Assembly (NCBI RefSeq): GCF_002155965.1
Contig: NZ_MUMH01000031.1
Coordinates: forward strand, 1-61,975
From: Allokutzneria sp. NRRL B-24872
GTDB lineage: Bacteria; Actinomycetota; Actinomycetes; Mycobacteriales; Pseudonocardiaceae
DNA length: 61,975 nt
Direction: 5' to 3'
A model generated the notes under the pieces. That model searched no databases. It was not told the DNA's origin and worked only from the letters and a program-made list of their open reading frames with translations. Position 1 is the stretch's first letter. The number at the start of each line of letters is the position of its first letter. Made by a program: the position numbers and the translations under genes. Below are positions 50,123-59,400 of this stretch, one piece after another.

Positions 50123-50610
50123 CTCAGGCCCTCGAAGTACTCCTTCATCTTCGGGTAGAACTCGCTGAACTCGGGCTGGGCGGTCCCCTCCCGCGCCGCG
50201 ACGAGCATGTCGAGGTAGTACTCCCAGCCAGGCCCGATCTCGCCGATGCCCTCGACCGACTCGAGGTGGTGGGTCAGCTGCAGCGTGGTCACGCCGTCCT
50301 TCTCGGACAGCGCCAGCGCCAGCCTCCAGTTGCCGACCTCGTCCTTCATCGACACCTCGAGCTGCCGGGGTGCCGCGCAGGATTCGATGCGCACGTCGCA
50401 CCACGGCTGCTGCTCCTCGAAGGCCAGCTGAAGCTTGATCATCTGACCTGGGCCGGCGTCGCCCTTCCACGGCCCGAACCACCGCGCGGTGCGTTCGGAC
50501 TCGGTGACGCTGGCCCAGACGTCGTCGATGGGCGCGCGAAAAGTGCGGTCCATCACCAGTTCGGCACCGGAGTCGGTGTGGAGCAGGCGGGCGGTAGGTG
50601 TGCGGCTCAT
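50119..50610 (-). CDS. SRPBCC/AHSA1-domain protein
   Basis: 163 residues. VMDRTFRAPIDDVWASVTESERTARWFGPWKG is the typical opening of the AHSA1/Bet-v1-like fold, and PGWEYYLDMLVAA is the usual C-terminal helix. Its ATG overlaps the stop of the upstream ArsR gene by 4 bases, the common ArsR-SRPBCC pair of actinomycetes. Ligand unknown. Confidence 0.9.
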   Translation of the reverse strand: MSRTPTARLLHTDSGAELVMDRTFRAPIDDVWASVTESERTARWFGPWKGDAGPGQMIKLQLAFEEQQPWCDVRIESCAAPRQLEVSMKDEVGNWRLALALSEKDGVTTLQLTHHLESVEGIGEIGPGWEYYLDMLVAAREGTAQPEFSEFYPKMKEYFEGLS

Positions 50611-50960
50611 GCTGTTTCTCCTTCTTGCAGGTCTTGTGCGCGGCGTTCGCGCCGAGTCCGGTAGACCTCGGTCTCCAGAGCGTCGAGGCGGTGCTCCCAG
50701 CCGGACGGCCGGGCGAAGGTGGCCAGCCACTCGGCGAGCTCGGTCATCCGCTCCGGGTGCAGCACGTAGAACCGCTGTCTGCCGACAAGTTCGTCGTGCA
50801 CCAGCCCGCTGTCCCTGAGCACCCGCAAATGGCGGCTCACAGCGGGACGGCTGATCGGGAAGCGGTCAGCGAGCTCTCCCGCCGACCGCCGCTGCTCGCG
50901 CAGCAGGGTCAGGATTTCCCGTCGCACCGGGTCTGCGATCGCTCCGGCCACCTCGTCCAC
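50607..50960 (-). CDS. ArsR-family transcriptional regulator
   Basis: 117 residues. The winged helix is complete: IADPVRREILTLLREQRRSAGELADRFPISRPAVSRHLRVLRDSGLVHDELVGRQRFYVLHPE. No metal-binding Cys cluster, so it is probably not a metal sensor. Translationally coupled to the SRPBCC gene and preceded by a perfect inverted repeat. Confidence 0.93.
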   Translation of the reverse strand: MDEVAGAIADPVRREILTLLREQRRSAGELADRFPISRPAVSRHLRVLRDSGLVHDELVGRQRFYVLHPERMTELAEWLATFARPSGWEHRLDALETEVYRTRRERRAQDLQEGETA

Positions 50961-50967
50961 ACCAAAA

Positions 50968-50987
50968 GCGTAACCTACTGGTTACGC
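50968..50987 (-). promoter_or_regulatory. Operator of the ArsR/SRPBCC pair
   Basis: GCGTAACC-TACT-GGTTACGC is a perfect 8-bp inverted repeat with a 4-base spacer, 7 bases before the ArsR start codon. It overlaps the last codons of the upstream CoA-transferase gene. Site size and place fit autorepression by the ArsR dimer. Confidence 0.72.
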
Positions 50988-52325
50988 GTTCCGCCAGTCC
51001 CGAAATCGCGGCCGATCGGTGCCCCAGCGAGTCGGTGCGTCGCTCCAGGTCTGCGGGCAGCCGTCGTAGTGCATGGGCGGCAGGGCATGCCTCAGCTCGC
51101 CGTAAGCGGACGTGGCCGTGGCCAACCAGGGCTCAGCCGAGTACTCCGCGCCCTCCAGTACCGCGGAGCGGATTTCGCGCACCAACCACGCCGCCGTCCC
51201 CGCCAGCGAGAACCGCACGGTCCGCCCACGCCGCTCGCTGAGCGCGCGCAAGACCGCCGCGGCCAGCAAGTACCCGGTGCCGTGGTCGAGCGCTTGAGCG
51301 GGCAGGACACCCGGCTGATCGCCAGTTCCCTCGATCGCCGCGATGCCGTTCGCGGCTTGGACGAGGCTGTCGAAACCGCGACGCCGCGCCCACGAACCAC
51401 TCCAACCCCACGCGCACAGCTGAGCCACGACCAACCCGGGCCGCCGCTCGCGCATCGCCTCAGCGGAGAGACCGAGCCGGTCGAGCGACCCCGGCCGATA
51501 CCCCGTGACAACGACATCCGCCGCGTCGAGAAGCTCGTCGAAACCACCTCGGTCCGCACGATCCGCGAGGTCGAGAAGAGTCGAGCGCTTGCCCTGGCCC
51601 GTGTCCGCGTGAGCGTCATCGCTCTCCGCGAGCCGAGGGCTGTCCACACGCAACACATCCGCTCCCAGCAAGGCGAGCGTGCGCGTCGCGATCGGCCCCG
51701 CGATGACCCTGGTCAGATCGAGAACGCGCACCCCACTGGCAGGCAACGAAGCACCTGGCAGAGCGCGCGCCGCATCGCCGAAGTCAAAGGTCTCCACGAG
51801 CGGGTGATCGGGCGTGTCCGACGACACCGCAACGGCCAAGCCGCCCGCCGAGTAGACCGCCTCCTGAACCCACTCCGCCCGGCAGGTGCTCAACCTGTCG
51901 GCCAGGACCTCCGCCAGCCGTTCGTCGTCCCCGGCGTCCGCGAGGCCAAGCGCGCGCAGCAACCGAGCACGATGGTGCGGGTAGTTCGCGTGCGTTCGGA
52001 CCCAACCGTCCGCAGTCCGCCAGAAGCCCGACAACGGCGCGAACCCGACCGTCGCGCGGCCGTCCACCCGAAGGTGCCTTTCACTGACGAAAGCCGTCGC
52101 GACTGCCGCCTCATGCACGCGCACCGCAGGAACCGCGGTTCCATTTCGCGCCGCCAGCAGCTCCGCCGCAGCGAGCGAGCACGCGCCCACGGTCGCCCGC
52201 GCCAACTCTCGAACGGGCAATCGAGCCGGAAGTACACCTCGCGCTCCCACATAGGTCACCCCGTGGACCATCTCCGCGTGGCCACCGAGTGCGTTCCAGG
52301 CCTGCGCAGTCGCGAAATCCGGCAT
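50982..52325 (-). CDS. CaiB/BaiF-type CoA transferase (family III), two-domain
   Basis: 447 residues. The family III signature is VRVLDLTRVIAGPIATRTLALLGADVLRVDSPRLAESD, followed by RSTLLDLADRADRGGFDELLDAADVVVTGYRPGSLDRLGLSAEAM and CAWGWSGSWARRRGFDSLVQAANGIA. The N-terminal part (about residues 1-170) is like a second, partial copy of the fold. It transfers CoA between carboxylates; substrate unknown. Confidence 0.85.
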   Translation of the reverse strand: MPDFATAQAWNALGGHAEMVHGVTYVGARGVLPARLPVRELARATVGACSLAAAELLAARNGTAVPAVRVHEAAVATAFVSERHLRVDGRATVGFAPLSGFWRTADGWVRTHANYPHHRARLLRALGLADAGDDERLAEVLADRLSTCRAEWVQEAVYSAGGLAVAVSSDTPDHPLVETFDFGDAARALPGASLPASGVRVLDLTRVIAGPIATRTLALLGADVLRVDSPRLAESDDAHADTGQGKRSTLLDLADRADRGGFDELLDAADVVVTGYRPGSLDRLGLSAEAMRERRPGLVVAQLCAWGWSGSWARRRGFDSLVQAANGIAAIEGTGDQPGVLPAQALDHGTGYLLAAAVLRALSERRGRTVRFSLAGTAAWLVREIRSAVLEGAEYSAEPWLATATSAYGELRHALPPMHYDGCPQTWSDAPTRWGTDRPRFRDWRNA

Positions 52326-52453
52326 GCCTCAGTGTGGCTTTCGTGACCGGTCACAAGCACCAGCTGCGCAATCTGGGCGGAATCCCACTCAGATTCACGT
52401 TCCCACCCCTCACCATGTGAACACGCGCTACAACAACGGTGTTGGAGGCTGGG

Positions 52454-53308
52454 ATGCGGCTGGGTCGACGAATCTGGGCTGGAGTCCTCTGCGTCGCCAC
52501 CGCGGCAGCGGTGACCGCAGCACCCGCGCAAGCGCGTGAACCGCTGAACTACGTGGCGCTCGGAGACTCCGCGGCCGCTGGGCCGCTGATCCCGAACCAG
52601 GACATCAACCTCCTGTGCCTGCGCTCGAACAACAACTACCCGGCGATCGCAGCCAAGTCCCTCGGCGCCAAGCTCACCGATGTGAGCTGTTCCGGCGCGA
52701 CGACGAGCGACCTCACCAACCGCCGCTTCGGCGTTCTCGCGCCCCAACTCGACTCGTTGAGCACCACGACCGGCCTGGTCACCGTCACGATCGGCGCCAA
52801 CGACTCCGGGCTGTTCACCCACGCGCTCTCGTGCATCAACCTCCTGCCCGAGCCGATCGGGTTCTCCTGCGCGGACCGGCTCACAGCGGGCGGCAGAGAC
52901 ACCATCGGCGAGGCCGTCGATGCGTGGGCACCGAAGTTCGGGGCCGCGCTCGACGAGATCCGGCGCCGCGCTCCGAACGCGAAGGTGCTGGTCACCGGCT
53001 ACGGCACCTACGTGCGCCCCAACGGCTGCTTCCCCGTCCAACCGGTGTGGGCGCGGGACGCCAACTACCTCCAGCGCATCATGAACAAGATCAGTTCGAC
53101 GGCGCGTGAGAACGCGCTCGCCCGCGGAATGCGGTTCGTCGACTTCGCCGCGGTGACGGTCGGGCACGACATCTGCGCGGCACCGAAGGACCGGTACCTC
53201 GAAGGGCTCGTCCCGACGCACATCGCGGCCCCGCTGCACCCCAACGCGCAGGGCATGGCCGCCTTCGCCAACGCGGTCGTCGCGGCAGCCGCCTCCAAGG
53301 CCCGCTGA
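52454..53308 (+). CDS. Secreted SGNH/GDSL-family lipase/esterase
   Basis: 284 residues from an ATG with GGAGG upstream. Signal peptide RRIWAGVLCVATAAAVTAAPAQA. Block I has LNYVALGDSAAAGPLIPN (nucleophile Ser), block III is VTIGANDSGLF, and the catalytic Asp-His end is PLHPNAQGMAAFANAV. Six Cys in the mature part (LCLRS, VSCSG, LSC, FSC, GCF, ICA) suggest three disulfides, as in streptomycete SGNH esterases. Confidence 0.92.
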   Translation: MRLGRRIWAGVLCVATAAAVTAAPAQAREPLNYVALGDSAAAGPLIPNQDINLLCLRSNNNYPAIAAKSLGAKLTDVSCSGATTSDLTNRRFGVLAPQLDSLSTTTGLVTVTIGANDSGLFTHALSCINLLPEPIGFSCADRLTAGGRDTIGEAVDAWAPKFGAALDEIRRRAPNAKVLVTGYGTYVRPNGCFPVQPVWARDANYLQRIMNKISSTARENALARGMRFVDFAAVTVGHDICAAPKDRYLEGLVPTHIAAPLHPNAQGMAAFANAVVAAAASKAR

Positions 53309-53317
53309 CGCGACCAG

Positions 53318-54550
53318 CTAGCGCGGCGTCGCCCGAGCCGCGAGCGCCGCGCTGATCAAGGCGATGTCCGCGACGCTCGTCGGGTCGAGCCCGGTCAGTT
53401 CCGCGATCCGCCGGAGCCGGTAGTCGACCGTGTTCGGATGCACGTGCAGGTCCGTCGCGGTCGGCCGCCGGCTCCCACGCCGCAGATAGGTCTCCAAGGT
53501 CTGCACCAGCTCCTCGTTCCCGTCGAGCGGGCGCAACATCGCGGCGAGCCGGTCGCGCGCGGCGCTCGGCCGCGACAACTGGTACTCCAACAGCACGTCA
53601 TCCAGCCGGTACACGCCGCTGGGCTTGCCCGAAGCCGCCGCGACCGCGCGAACCTCATCAGCCAGCTTCGCCGCCCCGGCGACCTCCTGAGGAGCGACCG
53701 CGGTGACCCCGCCGGTGATCTCCGCCCCCGCCGCCCGAGCCACGTCAGCGACGATCCGCCGCAACCGATCCCAATCCCGATCACCCACCTCGCCGACCGG
53801 CGTCGGATGCGGCAGCAGCGCGATCCCGCCCGCAGGCGTGAGCGAGGACAGCACCGGCCCCCTGATCTGGCGCTCCAGTTCCGCCCGGAGCCGCCTGAGC
53901 TTGCGCCGCCCGGCGACCAACTGGTCCACGCCGGTCTGGGTCTCGTCCGGATGACTGCCCACAGAGAGCGCCAGCACCAGGTAGCACGGTGGCAGCCGGA
54001 ACCCGGTCCGGCCCGCCGCGGCATCAGCGGGCGCGCCGTCCAACAGCGCCGTCAACAGGGTGTGCCGCGCCGAACGCTCGTCGTCGAAGAGCGTCTGCCG
54101 CTGGTCGAGATAGCCAGCGCCCACCGCGGGCGTGATGAGCTCCAGGTAGCGCAACGCCAGCGAGTTCACCGCCATCACGTCGTGCACCTCCTCCGGGCGC
54201 ACCTCCGGCGTCAACGACTCCCACACCACCTGGACACCGATGTGATACGCCGTGAGCACGATGTCGATCGGGATGCCCTCCTCGGCCCGCCGCGCCGCCG
54301 ACTCCCGCAAGAAGGCCAGCTCCTCAGCGCTCGGCAGGGACTTCGTCCGCACCATGGCGACGAACGACCGCAACGTCTGCGCGATCACCCGGTTGATATC
54401 GCCCGCGAGCTCCTCGGACGGCAGCAGGCCGTACGCGGGGATGCGCGAGGTCACCGCGGCGAGCACCAGTTCGGTGAGCGCGGGCAGGTCCTCGGTGAGC
54501 CGCTCGTGCAGCGCACGCCCGCCGAGGTGGAACGGCTCCCGGTCAGCCAT
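53318..54550 (-). CDS. PucR/CdaR-family transcriptional regulator
   Basis: 410 residues. A helical sensory region comes first (LTELVLAAVTSRIPAYGLLPSEEL), then a GGDEF-like middle domain, and the PucR C-terminal HTH at about residues 345-410: LVQTLETYLRRGSRRPTATDLHVHPNTVDYRLRRIAELTGLDP. Divergent from the acyl-CoA ligase, with a 118-base gap holding two ACCCATCA copies, so it may regulate that gene. Confidence 0.9.
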   Translation of the reverse strand: MADREPFHLGGRALHERLTEDLPALTELVLAAVTSRIPAYGLLPSEELAGDINRVIAQTLRSFVAMVRTKSLPSAEELAFLRESAARRAEEGIPIDIVLTAYHIGVQVVWESLTPEVRPEEVHDVMAVNSLALRYLELITPAVGAGYLDQRQTLFDDERSARHTLLTALLDGAPADAAAGRTGFRLPPCYLVLALSVGSHPDETQTGVDQLVAGRRKLRRLRAELERQIRGPVLSSLTPAGGIALLPHPTPVGEVGDRDWDRLRRIVADVARAAGAEITGGVTAVAPQEVAGAAKLADEVRAVAAASGKPSGVYRLDDVLLEYQLSRPSAARDRLAAMLRPLDGNEELVQTLETYLRRGSRRPTATDLHVHPNTVDYRLRRIAELTGLDPTSVADIALISAALAARATPR

Positions 54551-54560
54551 CGAGGTTGTT

Positions 54561-54631
54561 ACCCATCACAACATCCGGCGCAGAACTCTGGGATACGAGC
54601 CATATCTCCTCCGCGTGTTCGTGACCCATCA
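54561..54631 (+). promoter_or_regulatory. Repeated ACCCATCA motif between regulator and ligase genes
   Basis: ACCCATCA occurs at 54561-54568 (within GTTACCCATCACAAC) and at 54624-54631 (within GTGACCCATCATCAC), 63 bases apart, or about six helical turns. The spacing and position suggest paired binding sites for the divergent PucR-type regulator. Confidence 0.4.
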
Positions 54632-54668
54632 TCACACTTCCGGGTTCCCGCGTCGAAGGAGACGCACC

Positions 54669-56423
54669 ATGCGCGAGGTCGTCGTCGCCCCGCTCGCTCC
54701 CGCCCCCGAGAGGGGCGGCCTGGCGGAACTGGTCTACGCCAACGCCGAGGAGGCGCCGGACCACGTCGCGTTCCGGCGCAGAACCTCCGACGGCTGGTCT
54801 CCGGTGACTGCCAGGGAGTTCCGCGACCAGGTGCAGCGGCTCGCCAAGGGCCTCGTCGCGGCGGGGGTCCGCCCGGGGGAGCGGGTCGCGATCCTGTCGT
54901 CCACCCGCTACGAGTGGACGCTGTTCGACTTCGCGATCTGGGCCGTCGCGGCGGTGCCGGTGCCGATCTACCCGACCTCGTCACGCGAACAGATCGAGTG
55001 GATCGTCACGGATTCCGGCGCGACAGCGGTCGTCGTCGAGTCCTCCGAGCACGAGGAGAAGGTCGCCGGGTTGCCGCTGCTACGAGGGGTGTGGCGGATC
55101 GACACGGTCGAGGACCTCATGGCGCGCGGCGAGGGCGTCGCGGACACGGAGGTCGACGAACGGCGCGAGACCGTGTCGCCCAAGGACGTCGCGACGCTCA
55201 TCTACACGTCAGGGACCACCGGACGCCCCAAGGGGTGCGTGCTCACGCACGCCAACTTCTTCGCTGAGGCCGGCAACGTCGCCGAACTGCTGAGCCCGCT
55301 CTTCAAGGGCAAGGACGTGTCCACGCTGCTGTTCCTGCCGCTGGCGCACGTGTTCGGCAGGATGGTGCAGGTCGGCTCGGTGCTCGCGCGCGTCACGCTC
55401 GGCCACACCGCCGACGTGAAGAACGTCGTCAACGACCTCGCGGCCTTCCGCCCCACGTTCGTGCTCTCCGTGCCGTACGTCTTCGAGAAGATCTACAACA
55501 GCGCCCGGCAGCGAGCCGAGTCCGAGGGCAAAGCCAGGATCTTCGACGCCGCGGTCGCGACCGCGATCAAGTACTCGGAGGTCGCCAAACCCGGGCTGGC
55601 ACTGCGAATCCGGCACGCCGTCTTCGACCGGCTGGTCTACCAAAGGTTGCGCTCCGTCCTCGGTGGACGGTGCAGCTACGCCATCTCCGGGGGCGCCGCG
55701 CTCGGGCGCAGGCTCACGCACTTCTACCGCGGCATCGGTCTCACCGTGTTCGAGGGCTACGGCCTGACGGAGACCACCGCCGCCGTGTCGATCAACGCGC
55801 CGAGCGCGGTCAAGGCGGGAACGGTCGGCCGGCCGGTGCCCGGCACCACGATCCGGATCTCCGACGACGGCGAGGTCCTGATCAAGGGAGGCGTGGTCTT
55901 CTCCGGCTACTGGGGCGCCTCGTCAGAACAGGACGAGTGGTTCGCGACGGGCGATCTGGGCTCACTCGACGAGGACGGATTCCTCAGCATCACCGGCCGC
56001 AAGAAGGAGATCCTGGTGACCAGCGGCGGCAAGAACGTCGCGCCCGCGGTCATCGAGGACCGGATCACCGCCCACCCCCTCGTCGGCCAGGCCGTGGTCG
56101 TGGGCGACGGCCGCAAGTTCGTCGCCGCCCTGGTCACCATCGACCGCGAACACCTCGCCCACTGGAAGAAGCACAACAGCAAGCCGGACGGAGCGACAGC
56201 TGCCGACCTCGTCGAGGACCGCGATCTCCTCGCCGAGGTCCAGCGGGCAGTCGACGCCGGCAACGAAGCGGTGTCCGCCGCCGAGGCAGTGCGCCGCTTC
56301 CGAGTCCTGCCAACGGAGTTCAGCATCGACGGAGGCCACCTCACCCCCTCGCTGAAGCTCCGCCGCAGCCAGATCATGAACGACTTCGCCGACGAGGTGG
56401 AATCCCTGTACGAGCCGCGTTAG
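54669..56423 (+). CDS. AMP-dependent long-chain acyl-CoA synthetase
   Basis: 584 residues. The AMP-binding motif is LIYTSGTTGRPKGCVLTHANF; other core motifs are YGLTETTAAVSINAP, DEWFATGDLGSLDEDGFLSITGRKKEILVTSGGKNVAPAVIED and the C-terminal TPSLKLRR with the catalytic Lys. Length and motif spacing match FadD15-like long-chain fatty acid ligases. It makes acyl-CoA from a fatty acid, ATP and CoA. Confidence 0.92.
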   Translation: MREVVVAPLAPAPERGGLAELVYANAEEAPDHVAFRRRTSDGWSPVTAREFRDQVQRLAKGLVAAGVRPGERVAILSSTRYEWTLFDFAIWAVAAVPVPIYPTSSREQIEWIVTDSGATAVVVESSEHEEKVAGLPLLRGVWRIDTVEDLMARGEGVADTEVDERRETVSPKDVATLIYTSGTTGRPKGCVLTHANFFAEAGNVAELLSPLFKGKDVSTLLFLPLAHVFGRMVQVGSVLARVTLGHTADVKNVVNDLAAFRPTFVLSVPYVFEKIYNSARQRAESEGKARIFDAAVATAIKYSEVAKPGLALRIRHAVFDRLVYQRLRSVLGGRCSYAISGGAALGRRLTHFYRGIGLTVFEGYGLTETTAAVSINAPSAVKAGTVGRPVPGTTIRISDDGEVLIKGGVVFSGYWGASSEQDEWFATGDLGSLDEDGFLSITGRKKEILVTSGGKNVAPAVIEDRITAHPLVGQAVVVGDGRKFVAALVTIDREHLAHWKKHNSKPDGATAADLVEDRDLLAEVQRAVDAGNEAVSAAEAVRRFRVLPTEFSIDGGHLTPSLKLRRSQIMNDFADEVESLYEPR

Positions 56424-56483
56424 CTGCGCCTCCCACAGCGTGGGGTTGGCGCGGCTCACGCACCTAGTGCAGCAAGCGGCGGC

Positions 56484-59400
56484 TCACCGAGCAGTCCCCT
56501 CCGTCCGCGCAGCGACGGTCCGAGCAGCGACGGTCCGAGCTGGGCGAATCTCGGCAGCGACCGGATTCCCCATCCAAGCCGTGCCCTCCGGCAGGCTCTC
56601 GCCACGCATCACCAACGAATTCGCTCCAACGCTGCCGTGCGCTCCGACAGTGGAGTCGAACAGCACCACCGACCTCGGCCCGACCGTCGCGCCCCGACCG
56701 ATGTGTATCGGCCCCAGACGCATGATGCGGTCGTGGAACAGGTGTGTCTGCACCACGCAGCCCCGGTTCACCACCGCGCCATCGCCCAGCGTCACCAGGT
56801 CCGGCTCTGGTAGCCATCGCGTCTCGCAGTGCACGCCACGCCCGATCTTCGCACCCATGCCGCGCAACACCATCGAGAACAACGGCGTGCCGATCAACGC
56901 CGTCCCCGCCCACCGTGTCACGAGCTCCTCGAAGAACACCGCGGCGAGCTCGTTGCGCCACACGAACGAACTCCACAGTGGACGTTCACGGGGAACGTGC
57001 TTGCCGACCAACACCCACTTCGCCGCGATGGCGACAGCGACCGCGACCACCGCCGCCGCGGGCGTCAACCAGCTAGCCGCGAGCGCAGCGGCGACAATCC
57101 CCTGGGAAGTAAGCAGAAAACTGAGCAAGACGACAGTGAACAACGCGAGCCCGTAGCTCACCATCACGGGAAGCAGGCGACAGGTTTCGATCAGCATCCG
57201 CGCCACGACCAGGCGACGTGGTGGATCGTAGGTCCTCGCGGTCGACCCACCTTCTACCTTGCGCGGCAGCAACATCGCTGGCCGGCCAAGCCACGAGGTG
57301 TTCTCAGGAACCCTCTTCGGCGCACTGGACAGCACTCCGAGCAGCGACCCGTCCGGAACCCAGCGACCGTGACCCACCTCGGCGGAGTTGCCGATGAACG
57401 TCCGATCGCCCACGCGAGCCGTTCCCACCGCCAGCCAGCCGTTGCGCAGCTCGTAAGGAGCCAGGCTGGTGTCATCGGCGAGGAAGCTTCCCGAGCCGAC
57501 CGCCATCATGCTCGGCAGCCCCGCGACCGTGGAGACCTCAGTACCCCGACCGATCTTCGCCCCGAGCATCCGAAGCCAGGTCGACGTGAGCAGCCCCGCG
57601 TACAAGGAGAACAACGTGCCGCGTGCCCCCGTGGTGAACCGCTGAACGAGCCACGCGCTCCACCCCGCGAGGCTGTCCACACGGTGCACTCCCGGCTTCA
57701 CAGCGAAGTTCAGCAGGCGGACCACCAGAACGGTTGAACCCGCGTACGTGACCAGAGAACCCAATGCCGCGAGCGGAACCACCCACGCGGCCGTCGCAAC
57801 GGTCATCGCACTGGTGACCAACGACCCCAACACCAGCAGTCCAGGAAACGCGGAGAGCAGCACGATCACGCCGGTCAACAGCGGGGTCAGACCGTAGATC
57901 GTCCGCCACACCAACGATCGCCGCGCCGGACTCTCCGGCCACGCCTCGTCGACCTCACCGAGATCCCGCGCCGGAGCTCCGCCCCATTGATGCCCAGCGG
58001 AGACCGTGCCTCGCACCGAACTGCCCGAAAGGACCTCAGCGCCGTCCTCGACAACAGCGCCGTCCAACAGGGTCGAGTGCCCACCGATTCTACTGCCCGC
58101 ACCGACATCGATGCCGCCAACGCGGACGCAGTCGCTGTCCAACCACCATCCTGCGAGATCGCTGTCCTGCTCGACCGCGGCGCGATCGCCGAACGTCGCC
58201 AGGCCGGTGACCGGCGGTAAAGCGTGCAGATCCACGTTCTGTCCCACGCGGCAACCCAATGCACGAGCGTAGTGGAGCACCCAGAAAGTGCCCGTGATCG
58301 AGGCTACGCCCACGGCGGTGACCCAGCGCTCGGCAGCCCACAACCTGAGGTGATTCCAACCAGCTCGACGGTGTTCCCCAGGACGTATCCCCGCAGTGGC
58401 CAGTCGCGCGCCGGCTGCGGCCAGCAGAACTCGACCTGGCGAGGTGAAGAACAGCAACCATGCGAGCCCGAGCCAGTACCACGGAACCGTTGAACTGATG
58501 CCCGGAATCCCAGCCAAGGCACTCAATTCCTGGAACGCGACGACGACCAACAGCAGCCGCAGACCCGCGACCGCGAATACGACGAGCGCGAACAGAGACT
58601 GCGCAAACCCGAAGAGCGCGAACGAGCCAGGCTTGACGCTCCTCATCCGGTTGTCCGCCTGCGGGGCACCGCTCTCATCAGCCAGTTTCTCGGCGAGCCC
58701 GCGCACCGTCGGATGCTGATAGATGTCCGCCACCGAGGCTTGCGGAAAGTGCTCACGCAGCCGCGAGACAAGATGGGCAACAGCGAGACTTCCCCCGCCA
58801 GAACTGAAGAAGTCGGAGTCCTCCGCCGGAGTCTGGCCCAGCACCGCGGACCAGTGCTCGGCGATGATCGCCTCTGCCTCGGACCACTCTGATATCGAAG
58901 CCTCTTCGAGCGGCCAGGGCAGCGCGTCCCGATCGACCTTCCCGGACGCGCGGATCGGCATCGTCGGCACGACGGCGAGCAGCGGGACGAGCGCGGACGG
59001 CAGGCGCTCCGCCAGCTGAAGCCTCGCCGCCACAATGTCCAAAGTGGACTCAGTGTCGTTCAGCACCAGGTAGCCGACGAGCACCGGAGCGCCGGTTTCC
59101 GTCTTGCGCACGACGCTGGCCGCCGTGGAAACGCCGGGCAGCGCGGCCAACGCCGCATCCACCTCGCCCAGTTCGACGCGTCGACCACCGATCTTCACCT
59201 GGTCGTCGGAACGCCCGACGAAGACCAAGCCCTCCGGGTCCGCCCGCACCACGTCACCACTGCGATAGGCCCGGCCCCAGCCCAATGACGGCAGCGGCGC
59301 GAACTTCTCCCTGTCCTTTGCCACATCGAGGTAGCGCGCCAGACCGACACCCCCGATGACCAGCTCACCGGTCTCACCCCAGGCGACCGGCTCGCCGCTC

